Source: Spirometra erinaceieuropaei
Lineage: Eukaryota; Platyhelminthes; Cestoda; Diphyllobothriidea; Diphyllobothriidae
Assembly (NCBI GenBank): GCA_902702965.1
Contig: CACRXP010000067.1
Coordinates: forward strand, 172,192 to 236,191
DNA length: 64,000 nt
Reading direction: 5' to 3'
Made by a program: the position numbers and the translations under genes. Of this stretch, positions 11,541-25,043 are shown piece by piece; position 1 is the stretch's first letter, and the number at the start of each line of letters is the position of its first letter. The notes below the pieces were generated by a model, which saw only the letters and a program-made list of their open reading frames with translations, was not told where the DNA came from and did not search any database.

Positions 11541-14500
11541 ATTTTTCTCACTATAAACAATCTGAAGCATTAAGCTATCACGCTGCGCTAAAATCTATGG
11601 ATTGGAAGGTTGCAAACTGACGGGATAACTTGGACATTGCAGTCAACTCAAAGTTGAGTGTTTGTTTGAAGTGGCGAGCTGGTAGTCTGATATTCAGGCT
11701 GCAATTTCTCCTTCTTAATTTGGCCTTTATGACACTTCTACTTCGTGAGATGCGATCTGTGATAGATAGCACACATGGCTGCGACTACGGCCACGCTAGC
11801 CACAATTTTGTTGCTGATTAAAATTCTGGCAATTCGCTGTATGGACTAGAGGGTATGGAGTGCAAAGCCAGGGTACACGCTCGATTGTGTCATCCACCTA
11901 CGTCCTCTACCACCGATTCCAGGTGCGGAAGAAGGAGAAGGTGGGTAGAAGCAGAGCAATTGTTCATTCGCAACTCAACGTGGCTGCATCAACATGCTGT
12001 AATGCGTACGGTGGCAATCGTCAGAAACGGCAGTTAAACAGTCTCCTGAAAGTTCTCAAAAATTCTCATTGCTATGTGTGATGCAATAGAGTTCGATTAT
12101 AACGGTGTTTGCTTTATATCAATCCATATTCGTCTACCGTTTGATATATACCCATTTAAATGCGAAGGAGAGAAGAAATGCACGAGGAGGAGTTTAAAAT
12201 GGCGCTTGCTGACTTATACGCCGTTGTCGTTAAATTTTGGTCAAACCTCAAGCGTTTTGAAGTCCAAAAGCTTAACATTGGGCCATGACCCATTGCCCTA
12301 CTGCTGTCATTCATGATAATTAGCAGTAAACTCACGAACTGATGGTAAATTTGAAATTTAATAACGATCAATGACAGTCGGTTAGAGGCCGGCTGTAAAT
12401 GACTAATCGATAGCAAAATGCAATTATCTCACCTTTGTCTTTTACGTGAATTTTTTGTATGACTTATAGGAAAATTGGACATTTGCTATCCTAAATTGTT
12501 TGTATAATTGTTATTTTGTATTCGTTTATCTTCAGATTTATTCATCTCCTTTGTCGTACATGAAGCCGACGACCTATGGCACATGAAGTTAAGCGATATC
12601 AGCGCGGTAAATAAAGATCATTTTTCGTATACCACAACGCCATCTGAAGGGGTGCTGCGTTCTGTTGGGCTTGCATTTACAGGACTGACATAAATAATTC
12701 AACGCAAACGAGAAGACCAGCTCAAGGTTAACAAGTGGGTGTATCCGGCGGCTGTAACGATCTTTACACTCAGATTGTATCGGCTGAAGCTTTACCAACC
12801 TTGATTCATATATAGAGAGAGAGAGGACTGCTTTATTTTGAAAATAACTTTCAAAACTTTCAGCAAAAACGGTTCTCCAGTACACAGTGATTACCATAGA
12901 GATTAACAGGTTTTTGGACAGACAGGTTGACATGATTATATATGAAGAAAAAAGGACTTTAATGTGCAAGATCGAGTTTTAGTTTTTGTTTTTCAACATC
13001 TTTGCAGGTGAGATACCGGGCTAGAAATGGCAGTATGGAATTCCGATAGGCCGAAGTGCGGCAAGGGATGTGGCGGAAGCATCGACGCGTGGGGCGTAAG
13101 GATTTCGCAGCCATTAACTCATTATGAAGGGGATGGACGGTGTCATTCAGAATTCGGTCAGCGAATTGCTCCACCGAGTTGAAATGTCACTGCAAAACGG
13201 TGGCTGAACATTGTTGCGCAAATTATCAGCAGTTGAATATAGTTGCTTTTTTCAGAAATCAAAAGTGTTATTTGTCCACTGCGCATCTTGCTAATTATCA
13301 ACCACTTTAACAATTTTCACTTTATTTGAAATCTGACCAGAATCATAGGTTTTTGTTCCTTACATGAATATGCGTTGGAACTTACGCACAAAAAGCAGGT
13401 TTACTATCCCATAAAATTTTGGCCACAGACTTAATTAATTATGCCCGGCCATTTAGGGACGCATGCCAATTGTCTTGGACGCTTGATGATTTCGGTATTG
13501 GAAGAGTAGCTAAATAATAAAAAGCCAGATTTTTTATACGGTTTCAATATGTTTACCCCTTGCTTGAACACATATTGTCATTTTGTAATCATTGCAGCCG
13601 AGCAGCAGAATCAAGCAAAGACTAACGCCTATAGAAAAACTAAACAAAGTATCGTTAAAACTCATAAAATCCCTATATTTTGCAATATAAGCATAAGGTA
13701 AACTTGTATCCGTAACTCGAAATAGCGAACATTAAGCAAAAACTAAACAAAATGTAAGAACAAGGGCTTCTATCAAGCAGAGCCGCGTTATTGATAAAAA
13801 ATGAACAAACAGCTCACACAGAAATTAAACTCCTACGGAAGATGGGATAAGCGCATCAAAGTTTCATAGTGACGTATTTCAAATAGCACGAACGGCACTG
13901 CATCTTACTAGACCTATTCGGAAAATACTTGCAAATGAACAATTGCGTTTTAGCATGGGGTTTGCAGAAGCATACAAACATTTTTTATAAACATGTATGC
14001 GTTTGTTTTCGCTTTCAAAAGGACATTATCTGAGTTCTTTATGCGGATGAAAATTGTCTTTAAGTGGAAGTTAATATTATACATGAAACAATATTTAAGG
14101 GACAAAACCTTTCAGAATACAGCATCAGACGCTTAAGCATGAAACGATGCATCCTTTTCAAAAATACTAAGCTGAGTGACAGTTTTTGCTTAGTTTGTCT
14201 GACAGATAGCGTCATTGCATGCGCGGTTCGAAGATGGATGCGTGCTTCTAGGACAACAAAACTTAATCGTGCATCGCGCTTCCTTTTACCCATGGCTGAT
14301 TTAGGCAAAGCTTGATGCGAAATAAATCAGTACTGCAAACACGTGTTAAAATGTCGCACAATAAGTAAAAACGACTTGAAAATGCATAATTTAGCTGACC
14401 TATGTTATAAAATTGTAACCGTACTTCACGAGTGTGCTTTTAGATGGAAAGAAATACGTGGGGTGGGTTGTTATATTAATATAATATACCACAATTGCCA

Positions 14501-15835
14501 GGATACTGTTTCATGCATGAGTCAGATTTTATCACTTGCAAGACGAAAGAGCAACTTAAATGGCTTCTGAATTTCTCCCTTTGATAAGTTATACATTCAG
14601 GGATGGCAATATATTTCATGGAGAACGAGATCAAAATGAAACACGAAATAATCGCTAAGCAGAAAATTGCTATAATTGTTTTGTTTATTTGACGAAAAAT
14701 ACACCAGTACACAAGGACCATTAATATCTTGTTTAAGGCAAGTATTTTTTCGCCTTAAAACTTCCTCGATTTTCTAAAAAAACCGCATCAAACCGTGGCG
14801 TTTTGTTTCTTACACGCCCAGCCTGCTGCAATGGATTGCAATACGGCGACACAGCATTTCTAAGCATCTGTATTTGAGTGGCGTTTGGTATAATCGTGCT
14901 ACCTTTACAATAATCTTAAGTTAATGTCTCTTTTTCCAAATCGTTTTCCTCTTTTAGCCAATTTCCGCCCTTTTACTAATAATCCAAGAAAGACTTCTAA
15001 TCTCACTTGTTTATTTCAGTTGATCTCGCCTATATGGTAGATATGGGACTAAATGATCAATCTGCAATTGCCCTAGTAATCTTACGCCTGTATTTTCCCC
15101 TGACTGTGATAGTTGTTAACATTTCGTCTCTCTTATTTTCCTTTTTTATGCTTATCTGGACGTCTTATCTGATTATTGACTATTTTGAACTTTGACCTTG
15201 CTCCTATGCACTGCCATTCTGTACAAATTCATACTGCTGTGCGCTTTTATTCGTAACCTATGTTATGAAGAGACGGGTTGCAGTTGAAAAGCCGTCACGA
15301 AATTTATTGGCCCAAATAAATTCTGCTGTGCATGCTTGTTTTCAATTCATACCGGGGAAAAAATGCTTCAAAAATTCTGATATCACTGCTGTCTCAGACT
15401 GGCCCGTATAACCTTTAACCTTTTAGTAAGGCATTTTATGCGGATTAGATATTTTGACACGCACATTCGTCTTAGTATATGCACTTTTACCTAAAAAGCA
15501 GATTATGCTTGAAGAGCAGAAACATATCAAAACAGACCGATTAACAACACAACTGTCACTTTTAAGGTATTTACAAAATGCCTTTTATACTGTTTCGAGA
15601 GTAAAAGCAGCCCAAGGAATAACGTCCAGATGCTTAACGAAGTACAAATATTATTCTGATCGCTGAGCGATTTCGACGAATAAAATATAGCTTAGTCATT
15701 AATCACAGCACAACATAAATATTCGTGATAGTTGTTTGTGAAAAAGCGATGGTTGACAATAAAATAGCTAATTATATGCTCATATATGCTTATATATGCT
15801 TAATATGTACCGATTAACTACTTGATTGCCAATCG
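11541..15835. other. No gene recognised
   Basis: AT-rich sequence with only short open frames (longest about 126 codons at 12589-12969, minus), none with a recognisable motif. I see no element ends, RNA gene or long repeat. An ATATGCT microrepeat (three close copies) sits at about 15774-15803. Confidence 0.4.
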
Positions 15836-16965
15836 TAAGGCCAACAACGCTGCAAAAACCTCCATTCGTTATGTACGTGAATGATTTTTTTTCATTAGAA
15901 TTTAAGTTGACGTATCCACACACGTTCCTCTCTCTGATGGTGGTTTCAGACATGGATCCATACAGTCGGTCAAACTAAGGCCTTATTCTAAACGACCGTT
16001 TATCATCTCATGTTTCACAATCTAAAAGCAAAACATGAACTGAGACGTAACACGCTTTGGAGTACAAAGCAAGGTGCCGAGTGATAAAAGAATGTGCCTG
16101 TTTCCGACAGACGAACTAAAGACCCGGCCAGTTAGACGACTAAATCATGTTTGCCGATGTGAGCTTTGCCTTTGAAATCATTAAGGTTCATGAGTTTACC
16201 CAGGGTGACAGAAGATAACCCTGTTTCAAGTTCACTTTTAGTTATAGCGGCTGGTTTTTCTTTTAGAAGCCTAATCTCACATTTAATTTTCTTACGATGG
16301 GAAAAAACCTGCTAACCATTTCGAGCTACTAAAGAGAAACTCGCGGCCACGTCAATTTTCTTTGCCTAGAAAATAATTTGAGGGTCCTTGGCATTTAGAA
16401 TAACAGACTTTTCCCAAATTTGCCATATTGCAGTTATGTTTTCACAGAAAATATATTGTATTGCTTTGATTCGTAAACGACGTGCTTTAATATAACATTG
16501 CTTTTGAAATTAGCACATTGATGGATAAAACTAATAAGGCAGCAATATGTATATCCTCATGATTCGAGGAATATTGTATACATGAAAACCGAAGTAAACG
16601 ATTCGGTGAAAAGCAGGTCAAAACAAGAAGATAAACGACTAAAAGATAATGTATTGATGTAGTATTTTAAAAAGAAACACAAATGTTAATCGAGCACATA
16701 AACATATAATCCACAATTAACAATCGGCGAGAGTTATGGCATTTAACCCGTAAGAATTTAAAAATAATTTAAAATGCTACCTTAGCTTATAGGCCTTAAG
16801 GTCCCAACACAATTTCTAACCCCTTACCTAAAATTCTCACCCTGATTCGCAACCCTTTAGTAGCAAATACACTCTTTATCTCACGCCTAAGATCTTAAGC
16901 TTTAAGGATAGCCTATCTTAAAATACAAACCAAATTTTTTAGTCCAATCGAAGAAACCTTCACGC
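15836..16965 (+). repeat. Diverged tandem duplication, copy 1
   Basis: This segment aligns colinearly to 17206-18510. Matching landmarks include CACACGTTCCTCTCT (15919 versus 17285), GAGTACAAAGCAAGGTGCCGA (about 16060 versus 17431), GATAACCCTGTTTCA (about 16215 versus 17596) and TTGCTTTGATTC (about 16460 versus 17983). The offset grows from 1366 to about 1545 bp through indels in copy 2. The unit is non-coding. It ends in a C-rich block of degenerate CCCTAA-like words (about 16790-16990). Confidence 0.8.
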
Positions 16966-17205
16966 AACCTTAACATTTGAGCTTTAAATTCGTAACACAA
17001 TGTCTGAACACGACTTTAAACGTCTAGGCCCAATTACTAACTCTTTACTATTAAACACAGATGATCACCCAAGCCTGACAATTTCAGCCTTCAGGCTCAC
17101 TTTTTCTTCTGCCTTGCGCTAATCTCGCATCAAGAAATTATTAAGCCACCAAACAAACGCCTGAGCTTAATAAGCAACAAATAACGACTAGAGTTCCGGT
17201 CTTTA

Positions 17206-18510
17206 GGCCGATAAGGCTGCAAAAATCTCCATGATCAATCAACGTGAATCATATTTGTCATTAGAAATTGAGTTCACGTATCCACACACGTTCCTCTCTT
17301 TGATGGTGGCTTCAGACACGGATCAGCAAACTCGGTCAATCTAAGCAATTGTTCCAAAGGACCGTAATTAGATCTTATTTTTCACAATCTAAAAACAAAA
17401 AAACATTGTATAAGACGTAACATGCTTTAGAGTACAAAGCAAGGTGCCGAAAGATAAAAGGATGTGCCTTTTTCAGACAGCCGAAATAATGCCCCGGCCT
17501 TTCAAACGACTATATTGTGTTATTTGATATGACTGATGGGACCTTTGCTTTTGAAGTCATTAGGGCTGCTGAATTTACTCAGGGCGACAGTAGATAACCC
17601 TGTTTCAGCTTCAAATTTAGTTATGGCGGCTGGTTTTGCTTTAAAATGCACAAGTCACCCATTTACTTTACTAACACCTGCAAAACATTTTGGATTTACA
17701 TACGAATTATAATGTTGGAGTTTCTTACATGCAGTGAATTATAACGTGTCTAAAAAATCTTTGGAAATGAAGCGCCCACTCCATGAACTTGTATTCTCGT
17801 CCTTTACGTCGGGCATTGGTTATTCTGGTGGGGTGCACGCATTTCAAGCTACTTAAGGGACGCTCGTGGACACTTACCGTTTGTCTGCCTACAAAATCAT
17901 TTAAGGGTCCATGACCTTTTTTTAAAAATGACTAGACTCCAATAAGCCGTATTGCAGTTGCGTTTTAACATCAAACATTTTGCTTTGCTTTGATTCTTGA
18001 AGGACGTAATTTATTATTAAACTGCCTTCAAAATTTTCAAATTTACGGACAAAACAATTAACACAGCGATATAAATATATATCCCCTAGATTCGGGCTAT
18101 GTTGTATAATTGAATATCGTAGTAAACGTTTCGGGAAATTCTAGGTCACAAAGCGAAGATAACTGAATAAAAATAATGTTTTTTTGTCGATCCTAAAATT
18201 TAAACAGGACTCTTATTCGAACACAATCATTCTCTGGTGCATAGCTATATAATGTTCAAATCACAATTGGCATGGGGTATGGTTTTTAAACCACAATAAT
18301 TAAAAAAACGCAAACACAAGTGCAACCTTAAATTATAAGCCTTTATTTCCTAACACAATGTCTAAACCCTAGCCTTAGCCATCAACCCTAATGTTAATCC
18401 TTTATCTGCAAACACAGTCTAAATCCCAAACCTTAAAGCTTCAGCTTTAAGAATCTCTGATCTTCTAAAACAAACCCAAATGCTTAGTCAAATCGAAAAA
18501 ACTTTATCGT
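17206..18510 (+). repeat. Diverged tandem duplication, copy 2
   Basis: This is the second copy of the segment at 15836-16965, in the same orientation, with many substitutions and several insertions (for example around 17650-17880). Its right end (about 18340-18480) again carries CCCTAA-like words such as CTAAACCCTAGCC and CAACCCTAATG. The 17.0-17.2 kb spacer has similar composition. I see no coding capacity. Confidence 0.8.
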
Positions 18511-19548
18511 CCGTAGCACAAGGGAAGATAAAAATCTACGTACCGTATTACTGGCTGGCAAACTTCTATCAGACAGACCGCTATTAACCACAGAACAGTT
18601 TTACTGAAAAATACAGTAAAAAGGCGAAAAGGAATTTTGGATTATAAGTCATTTTCGTGTATCCATATCCAACCTCGACGTAAGCAAATCCTGGGGTTTT
18701 ATCCCGCGAACAGTACATATCAATTCCAGCGTACTAACCAAAGCCATAGGCTCGTTGTACTTTCGGATACGATCACGTAAATACAATGGTATAGGAGTAC
18801 GCACCGATCGCGTTAACAAACAAACAAGTTTGTGCAACATTTAAATTTAAAAATAATAAATAAATTTTGTGGGCGCTAAACAGGTCTCAATTAATAATTC
18901 ACGGTGCGTTTGACGCATTAAATTCATCCTGCAAATAAAATGTTTTTTTGCTTTTGAATTTGCTTTCAAACGCCGCGTCTCCTCTCAAAAACGTCTGTTA
19001 ATTTGGCATCTGGCTTTTTTCGTGCCATAATCAGGGGAAATTCCAAATAAAGAAAGGAGGCGAGAAACACCGTGCGGATTTATATTTTGCATGCTAACTA
19101 ACCGCTGACACACACAGGAAGCTGTCCGCAAACGCACGTTAAACGGATAAAGTCTCATTGCGGCAATTTTGAGCCGGTGACTGCGTGTTCGGTCCCGAAG
19201 AAGCCTCAAGAAACGTTACCTCGGATGTGGCATGTTATGCAGTAAATCAAAGACCTGTCGGATGCAGTCCGGGGGCATCGCTACAAGACTAGGTATCGGA
19301 ATTGCACACCGGCTCAGATCTACCATAATCAACTGAGTCACGAGAATCGGGGACCGATTAAGTCCTGATGGACAGTCGGTGTGGTTTATCGCACTCCAAG
19401 TTTAAACTGTCCCTGTGATCACACAGGTCAGACTGAACGGTTGCTGGAATAGTTTATACGGTCGCGTAGACTGGCTGTGCCACGGAAGTGTCGCAGATAA
19501 ATTGTTGACAAACGGGTTGATCGCATCTGAAGAGGAGGAGTCGTACAC
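18511..19548. other. No gene recognised
   Basis: Short open frames on the minus strand at 18649-18840 and 18985-19209 have no motif I recognise. The GC content rises after about 18985, where older repeat or PLE upstream sequence may begin, but no domain can be named. Confidence 0.35.
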
Positions 19549-20740
19549 GTGACAAAGTTGGAGTACGGGAAGTTAAGGAAAACGGTCTACGGGAAGTTAA
19601 CTAACGTCAGACGAATCCTTCATTTGAAAAGCAACCACCCCGTTGCTCAGTGTTGTAGCAGAACCCTATTTCAACGCGCTCAAACACAATACAGCAAGGG
19701 CCATGAAAGGAAGGAGGAGGCTACGTACCTGAACGCCCTATTTAAAGCCAAAGTTTATCCCACGTCCTTCATAAACAACTATCTAGGAAACCTTATACTG
19801 AGCGGTACGACGAGAAACACCAAAGTTTTAGGGCGCAATCCCTTATGTAAAAAAACGTATCGAAGACAACGGCAAGAATCATTAAAACCGGTTAATATTA
19901 GTATGGCTCATAAGCCAGAGTCAACAATCAGAGAGCAAATAATGAGGCCCAAAGACCCACTATCAATGACAGAAAAATCAACTGTGGTCTACGCCCTTCC
20001 ATGCCAAGACTGTGATGCGCGGTATTTTGCTGAAACTGACAAACGTCTTGGCGCAAGTTTGCATGGGCACCAGCTTGCAAGCAACCACAAAGGCAAGTTG
20101 TCTTTGGTTTATTTCCAAGTACAACAGAAGAACCACAATGTCGCCTTCGAGAAGGCAAAGGTAATTCATCGAACCAATAATATGATGACCAAAATGAGGA
20201 TCAAAAATGCTTCTCGACTACCAAAAACAACAGATCTGCATCCCCCCTACCGGGTGCTATGCACGAGGCTCCGATACGTGCAAAAAGGGCCATCATGACA
20301 TAGGAGCAAAGTCACGCGTGGCCGTCAGCCGATGCCAGCGGAAAGTAGGAGAGAAGCCGGCCGGAGGCCATGTGACCAGCATGGGACCTCACCTTACCGC
20401 AAAGCACTTGAGGCTGAGAGAGACTAACATGAGCCCGAACAGCTGATCAGTCCGTTCGGTGATGAATAGTGGCAGGCAGGCAGGCTGGCTCGCCAACAAT
20501 TACGATGGCCACAAAGGCGTCAATGGTGACACGAGCCCAACGGCAGTCAATCACGGATAGGTCAACGCTAATCGGCGGCGGACGGGTAGGTTACAGCCCG
20601 TGCCTCGAGCACGGATATAATACCAGACAGACATCAAGTGTAAAGCAATCAGGGCCATAAGGAGCAGCCAAAAATCTTCCTGATGATAAAGGCGAAGCAG
20701 CTTGCGAGACGTTCGTTCAAATAAAATTTAGTATGAATTC
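19549..20740 (+). mobile_element. Penelope-like element 3' part: linker, GIY-YIG endonuclease and 3' UTR
   Basis: A 249-codon frame (19549-20298) reads as the C-terminal part of a PLE protein. It has KSNHPVAQCCSRTLFQRAQ, then MAHKPESTIREQIMRPKDPL and a GIY-YIG-like core VVYALPCQDCDARYFAETDKRLG followed by HGHQLA. The core's usual YVGET reads YFAET, so one conserved position is altered. The RT part upstream is missing. A GC-rich 3' region follows. At 20680-20686 it has an exact CTGATGA, with GAGACGTTC at about 20707; this looks like a decayed PLE hammerhead (GAAA to GAGA). The frame is open, but the element is truncated. Confidence 0.8.
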
Positions 20741-20759
20741 GCCCTCCCCTCTTAATCGT

Positions 20760-21477
20760 CTTCTTTAGGTGATAATGACCACGACACAATGCGTGAACCT
20801 TGAATCTTCACCCATAATAACTCTTTATTCTGTACGTCTCGCAGAAAATGCTTTAGTTTAATTCAAACTATTTGGTCGTAAGTAGTTTCTTTCTAAGCAT
20901 GCGTCCACCGTCAATATCGGCGCCATTTCCGGGTAAACACACGAAAAAATAAGGACTTAAACTGCCCCTTTTCGTACTTAGTATGAAATAGAGATTCTCT
21001 AATGCTTTCCCTAGAACCATCATTTTCATCCTATGCTCTCTGCAGCACCCGGGCTTCTTCCGGATTATTTCCTTTTCCGGCGATTTGTGAAACGATAGTA
21101 TGATTGCCTTTTTGACCATAACCATTTACTTTATCCTTGCCGACGTACATTTGCCAACAAGTGTATATCCACCAGATTGATCGCAGAGCTGTAGAGTAGT
21201 AGATAGTTAGACTTATACGAGTCTTCTACCTCTTAAAAATCATTTTAAAATAATAAACTGCAAAATTCGTTCACGATATTCATACAAATTACAACAAATC
21301 GATTGCAAAAACTGACGCGTTTAATTGACACACCAGATGATGTCATGTGGTGCGCACGTTGTTTTTTTGGATTAACGAACTCTCCCCATGTGTAAAGGAG
21401 TTTATTGGTTATCGTTTAGGACAAAAACGTTCAACATACATCCACAAGTTAATATTTAAAGGATTTTATCGCAATTA
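20760..21477. other. No gene recognised; upstream region of family gene B
   Basis: AT-rich. An 85-codon minus-strand frame at 20868-21125 has no motif I recognise. Any promoter of gene B should lie in this interval, but I see no clear core promoter element. Confidence 0.35.
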
Positions 21478-21519
21478 TTGTCCAGATTTGCATCTAAATT
21501 AACGCCTAGAAGCAGAAGT

Positions 21520-23135
21520 ATGCTTTCACGTGTGATTTTGTCCTTGCTGTGCGCAGTAACGATTTGCGCATGCTGCAGGTTTTGGGTTCGACATTCAGAC
21601 AGTACACGTAAACATGTCATGCGCTGTATGACAATTAAAGAAATATTTTTGACATATTTTGAAATTGTATATCTAAAGAGGCTTTTAAATTAACTTAAAT
21701 ATTCGTGACCAAGGAGAATGCATTTATTTTTAGGTATTTTGGCCCCACTGGTTAACCTCTAATTGATAACTGAATGTGAGAGTAAGATAAAAAACAAGAA
21801 ACGAGATATTCACAACGTCGTGGGAGATTTTTTTAAAAGGTTGACATAGCCTACGTAAGATTTGATTGCCTGTAGATATAATGTAACAGTATGCAATATC
21901 AAGCGACAATACACGTTAGACACCAGTGTAAGCAATGAATACACTATTTTCAGCAAAAATATTTAATCTTGTCGGTAGCACTATTTACACCAAACTGTTT
22001 TTTTGTCTAATTTAGATTTATTTGGAGATTAGAATAAGTATGCAACAGTTCTTTCCAAAAGCTTTCGCCAAATTATCTATTACGCCATACTAAAATATAC
22101 GCCTACATAAGGGCTTGCATAGTTCTTCGAAATACCTTATTCTCACGTTAACTGCACTTTTACAGTAATATTAATGATATGTGGCGTATATGCGGCTGTT
22201 TACTTCAGTGCACTATCAAGCAGTCTGTGACAGAAGGATTGGTTTTTTTTCTTTAATTTAAACATTTATTATCAACACGAGTAAAATGTCATTTTGTATG
22301 AATTAAAGGTTAATATTAAAAGCTGCATTTTTGCAAAAACCTGGCTGGAAGTGTACCTGCTTTAATTCTCCTTCTATACTAACATGCTTGTTGCTATCTA
22401 ATAGCCATCATATTTTTGTTATCATTTACGCATACCTGTAAATGCCACCTACATATCAGTTTCAGCATCTACCTTGAAATGCATGTGTCCATTGAATGAA
22501 TCAGTCAAATAGGAACAAAATCAATTTTTAAGCGCTTAATTATCTTTTATTCTGCAGATGAATTAAATTGTGAAACTATTTCTGAACGCTACATGGCTGT
22601 AAATTGCGAACGACTTCTCGAGAGCCGTCTTCAATTGAAAAAAACCAGTTCAACTCCCAGAGTGTGCTGCTGCATCATCTGGTCGGCTGACAACATTTTT
22701 TCTCCGGGACGGTGTTTAATGTTGATGCTACGGTCAAATTTATACTGTTGCACAGTTGAGATTTTCGCCTCGACAGTGACATCTACTTCCCCGTTAAAAA
22801 TATTTCCAACGAAAAACGATTGGGCAGGGAGAGGTTCTGTGACATCTTCTGAACGCCAGCAGGCTAAACGCATACATGCAAATTTTACCTTGATTCACAC
22901 GAAGGGCATGTACACTGAGCGGCTTGCGTTTGCAGATAAGCAAACGCTTTCCTATAAATCCAACATTTTTAATCCAACCTGCAACGAAAATGAAGACAAT
23001 CAAACGGCTTTTACAGAAGCTGAAATCAACGTTATTTCAACGCTTTGGGCCGTACTGCAATCACGATATCCCTTTGGGTGTTGGTCTTTCTTAAAAACGG
23101 TCAGCCCTAATAGCATAGTTTACAGCAAGTTATAA
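21520..23135 (+). CDS. Secreted family protein B (two exons, 221 aa), with a locally shifted frame
   Basis: Paralog of the genes at 7954, 42893 and 59221; function unknown. Exon 1 is 21520-21607 (88 bp, signal peptide MLSRVILSLLCAVTICACC) with a GTAAAC donor. The intron is 950 bp. Exon 2 is 22558-23135, after TTTTATTCTGCAG. The joined frame is 221 aa. Conserved blocks: RLLESRLQLKK, CTVEIFAS, KRIHANFT, FTEAEINV and WAVLQSRYPFGCW. Odd point: after the A-run at 22638-22644 the reading moves by one base relative to genes C and D. Family residues (PECA, GRLTTFF) are then found only in another frame until about 22735, where the family frame returns at CTVEI. The stretch stays open but loses two family cysteine positions and gains others. 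It is either a compensated frameshift allele or an early pseudogene. An in-frame ATG also exists at 21478; 21520 is preferred by alignment. AATAAA at 23225-23230. Confidence 0.7.
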
Positions 23136-23230
23136 GCTTGAAGTATACAGTGCTTATGGAGTGACCCTGATATTTTTAACTGATGTTCTGGGATATTTGT
23201 TCATTTTCTGACTGCCCGTCAAATAATAAA

Positions 23231-24275
23231 TCAGATTTTTAATAATATTTTCATTGACGGGGAAATCATTTTGCGATATAAAGTAAAAATGTTGCCTGTT
23301 ATTTTAAACCGCGGTACTTCGTTTTGAATGTAAAGCTTTTGAAATTGAGCCGCTTTCTTTCCCCGCAGTCGTTTGATATAGGGCTTCTTATATGTATATA
23401 TTTTAGCCCATCTAAATCCGTATACGCTGACTTATTGGTCTTCATTTGTCTAAACTTTAATCATGATGGTGTTTCCATATTAAGCAAGTACCGTTCATAT
23501 GAAAGTATAACTTAACTCAGGATTTTATGGGTTTTCGATGAAGTATTGTATAAATTATCTCCGAAAGTCAATTTTATTATAAAAAGGGGGCCAACAACAA
23601 CCATTTGAGATTAATCCAAAGCCGGCACACGGGATAATAAGAATAACGGTTTTCGTAAGAAAACCTAAACTGGACCTATCCATAGGTGTCTTTAACAAAC
23701 TTCAGCGTTTAAAAAATATTTTCGAATTCGTTTAAATACACTGTGATGATAACGGCGGTGGAAATATTAAACGGAGTAAATGTACCCTATGCATGAAGTT
23801 AATATTTATTCGAAGTACCTTTAACATGCAAGTGTCAAAAAAGCCTTATTTTGAGCTGATGAAATGGGAAACGTTGACAATTTTAATGGCAATTCCCTAT
23901 GTCAAAAGGGTTTAAGAGGCTATCGCAAAAATCCTAAAACATTTCAGCATATGCTTGGTCCATAAAACGAAATATATAATAAGATAATGATAACCAAGGA
24001 CTCGCCACAAGCAGCAGAACAATCAGCAGTAATCTATAACATACGCTTTGGCACATACACATTTCTAACTACAGTTTCACGTTTACGAAAGCTTGAGTGA
24101 TAGGCAGGGTTACTGCGCATAAGGCAAGGATGAAATTATAAAAAGAAGCCGGGGCCAGAAGTGAAATACGCTGATTATGGAAACAAAGAGTTTTCTAAAA
24201 AGAATGTTTGAAAACAATATGGTTGATATAGTTCCTCCCATCTTCTTTTTTTGTGCAGGAGATGTCATACGCGAT
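23231..24275. other. No gene recognised
   Basis: AT-rich, short open frames only. No element or RNA gene is visible between the end of gene B and the (TA)n tract at 24276. Confidence 0.4.
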
Positions 24276-24300
24276 ATATATATATATATATATATATATA
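24276..24300. repeat. (TA)n microsatellite at left edge of the 312-bp array
   Basis: An uninterrupted run of alternating T and A directly abuts the first array unit. Similar runs sit at an internal inversion point (about 25003-25041) and at the right edge (31388-31404). Confidence 0.9.
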
Positions 24301-25002
24301 GTGTTAGGTGGGGTTCAGGGATGGTTCATACGGAACTCACTCGTTTCGTTGTGCCTTAAGGACTAACTTTTCAGCCAAACCAGCAGCCGGGAAGCGGCGC
24401 ATAATATATAGGCAGAATCATATTACCGAAAAAAGACAAGGGAAACTGGAATGGCACTTTTGGCATCTAAGCCGTCGTCAATCAGCCATACCCAAGTCCG
24501 AAGTGTGGAACACCCAAGCTTCGAACTCGCGACATTTTGGTTTAGAAGAAATTGCCTCTATTAACCGGGCCACGAGCCCGTTAACCTGTCTGTTTTCGAT
24601 CGGGTGTTCCACAGTTCGGGCTTGGGTATGGCCGGCTGAAGACGGCTTATCAGCCAGAAATGGCCATTCCAGTCTCCCTTGGCTTTGTCGGTAATATCAT
24701 TCTGCCGTAGAGCGGCTGCTGGCTGCGCTGAAGAGAGAGTAATTAAGGCACAGTCGAACGAGTGAGTTCTGTATGAACGATCGTTGAGCGCCACCTAACA
24801 TTGTGAATTCCCGATCGAAAGCCCTCAGCGCCACGGGATCGTGGCCTGGTGAGAAGAGACAATGACTTCGAAACCAACAGGTCGCGAGTTCGAGACTCGG
24901 GTGTTCCACAGTTCGGGCTTGGGTATGGCTAGCTGACGACGGCTAATAAGCCAGAAATGGCAATTCCAGTCTCCAATGTCTTTGTCGGCATTATCATTCT
25001 GC

Positions 25003-25006
25003 CTTA

Positions 25007-25041
<35 letters not shown>
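25003..25041. repeat. (TA)n microsatellite at an inversion point in the array
   Basis: Forward units end with ...ATTCTGCCTTAATATAC, then the TA run, then AGGCAGAATAACATTACC. That last phrase is the reverse complement of the unit's own ATTCTGCCT edge. The run is therefore the centre of a head-to-head inverted junction. Confidence 0.85.

Positions 25042-25043
<2 letters not shown>

Noticed and set aside
12589..12969. 126-codon minus-strand frame as a gene
   Set aside because: No recognisable domain or repeat of the frame elsewhere; composition looks random.
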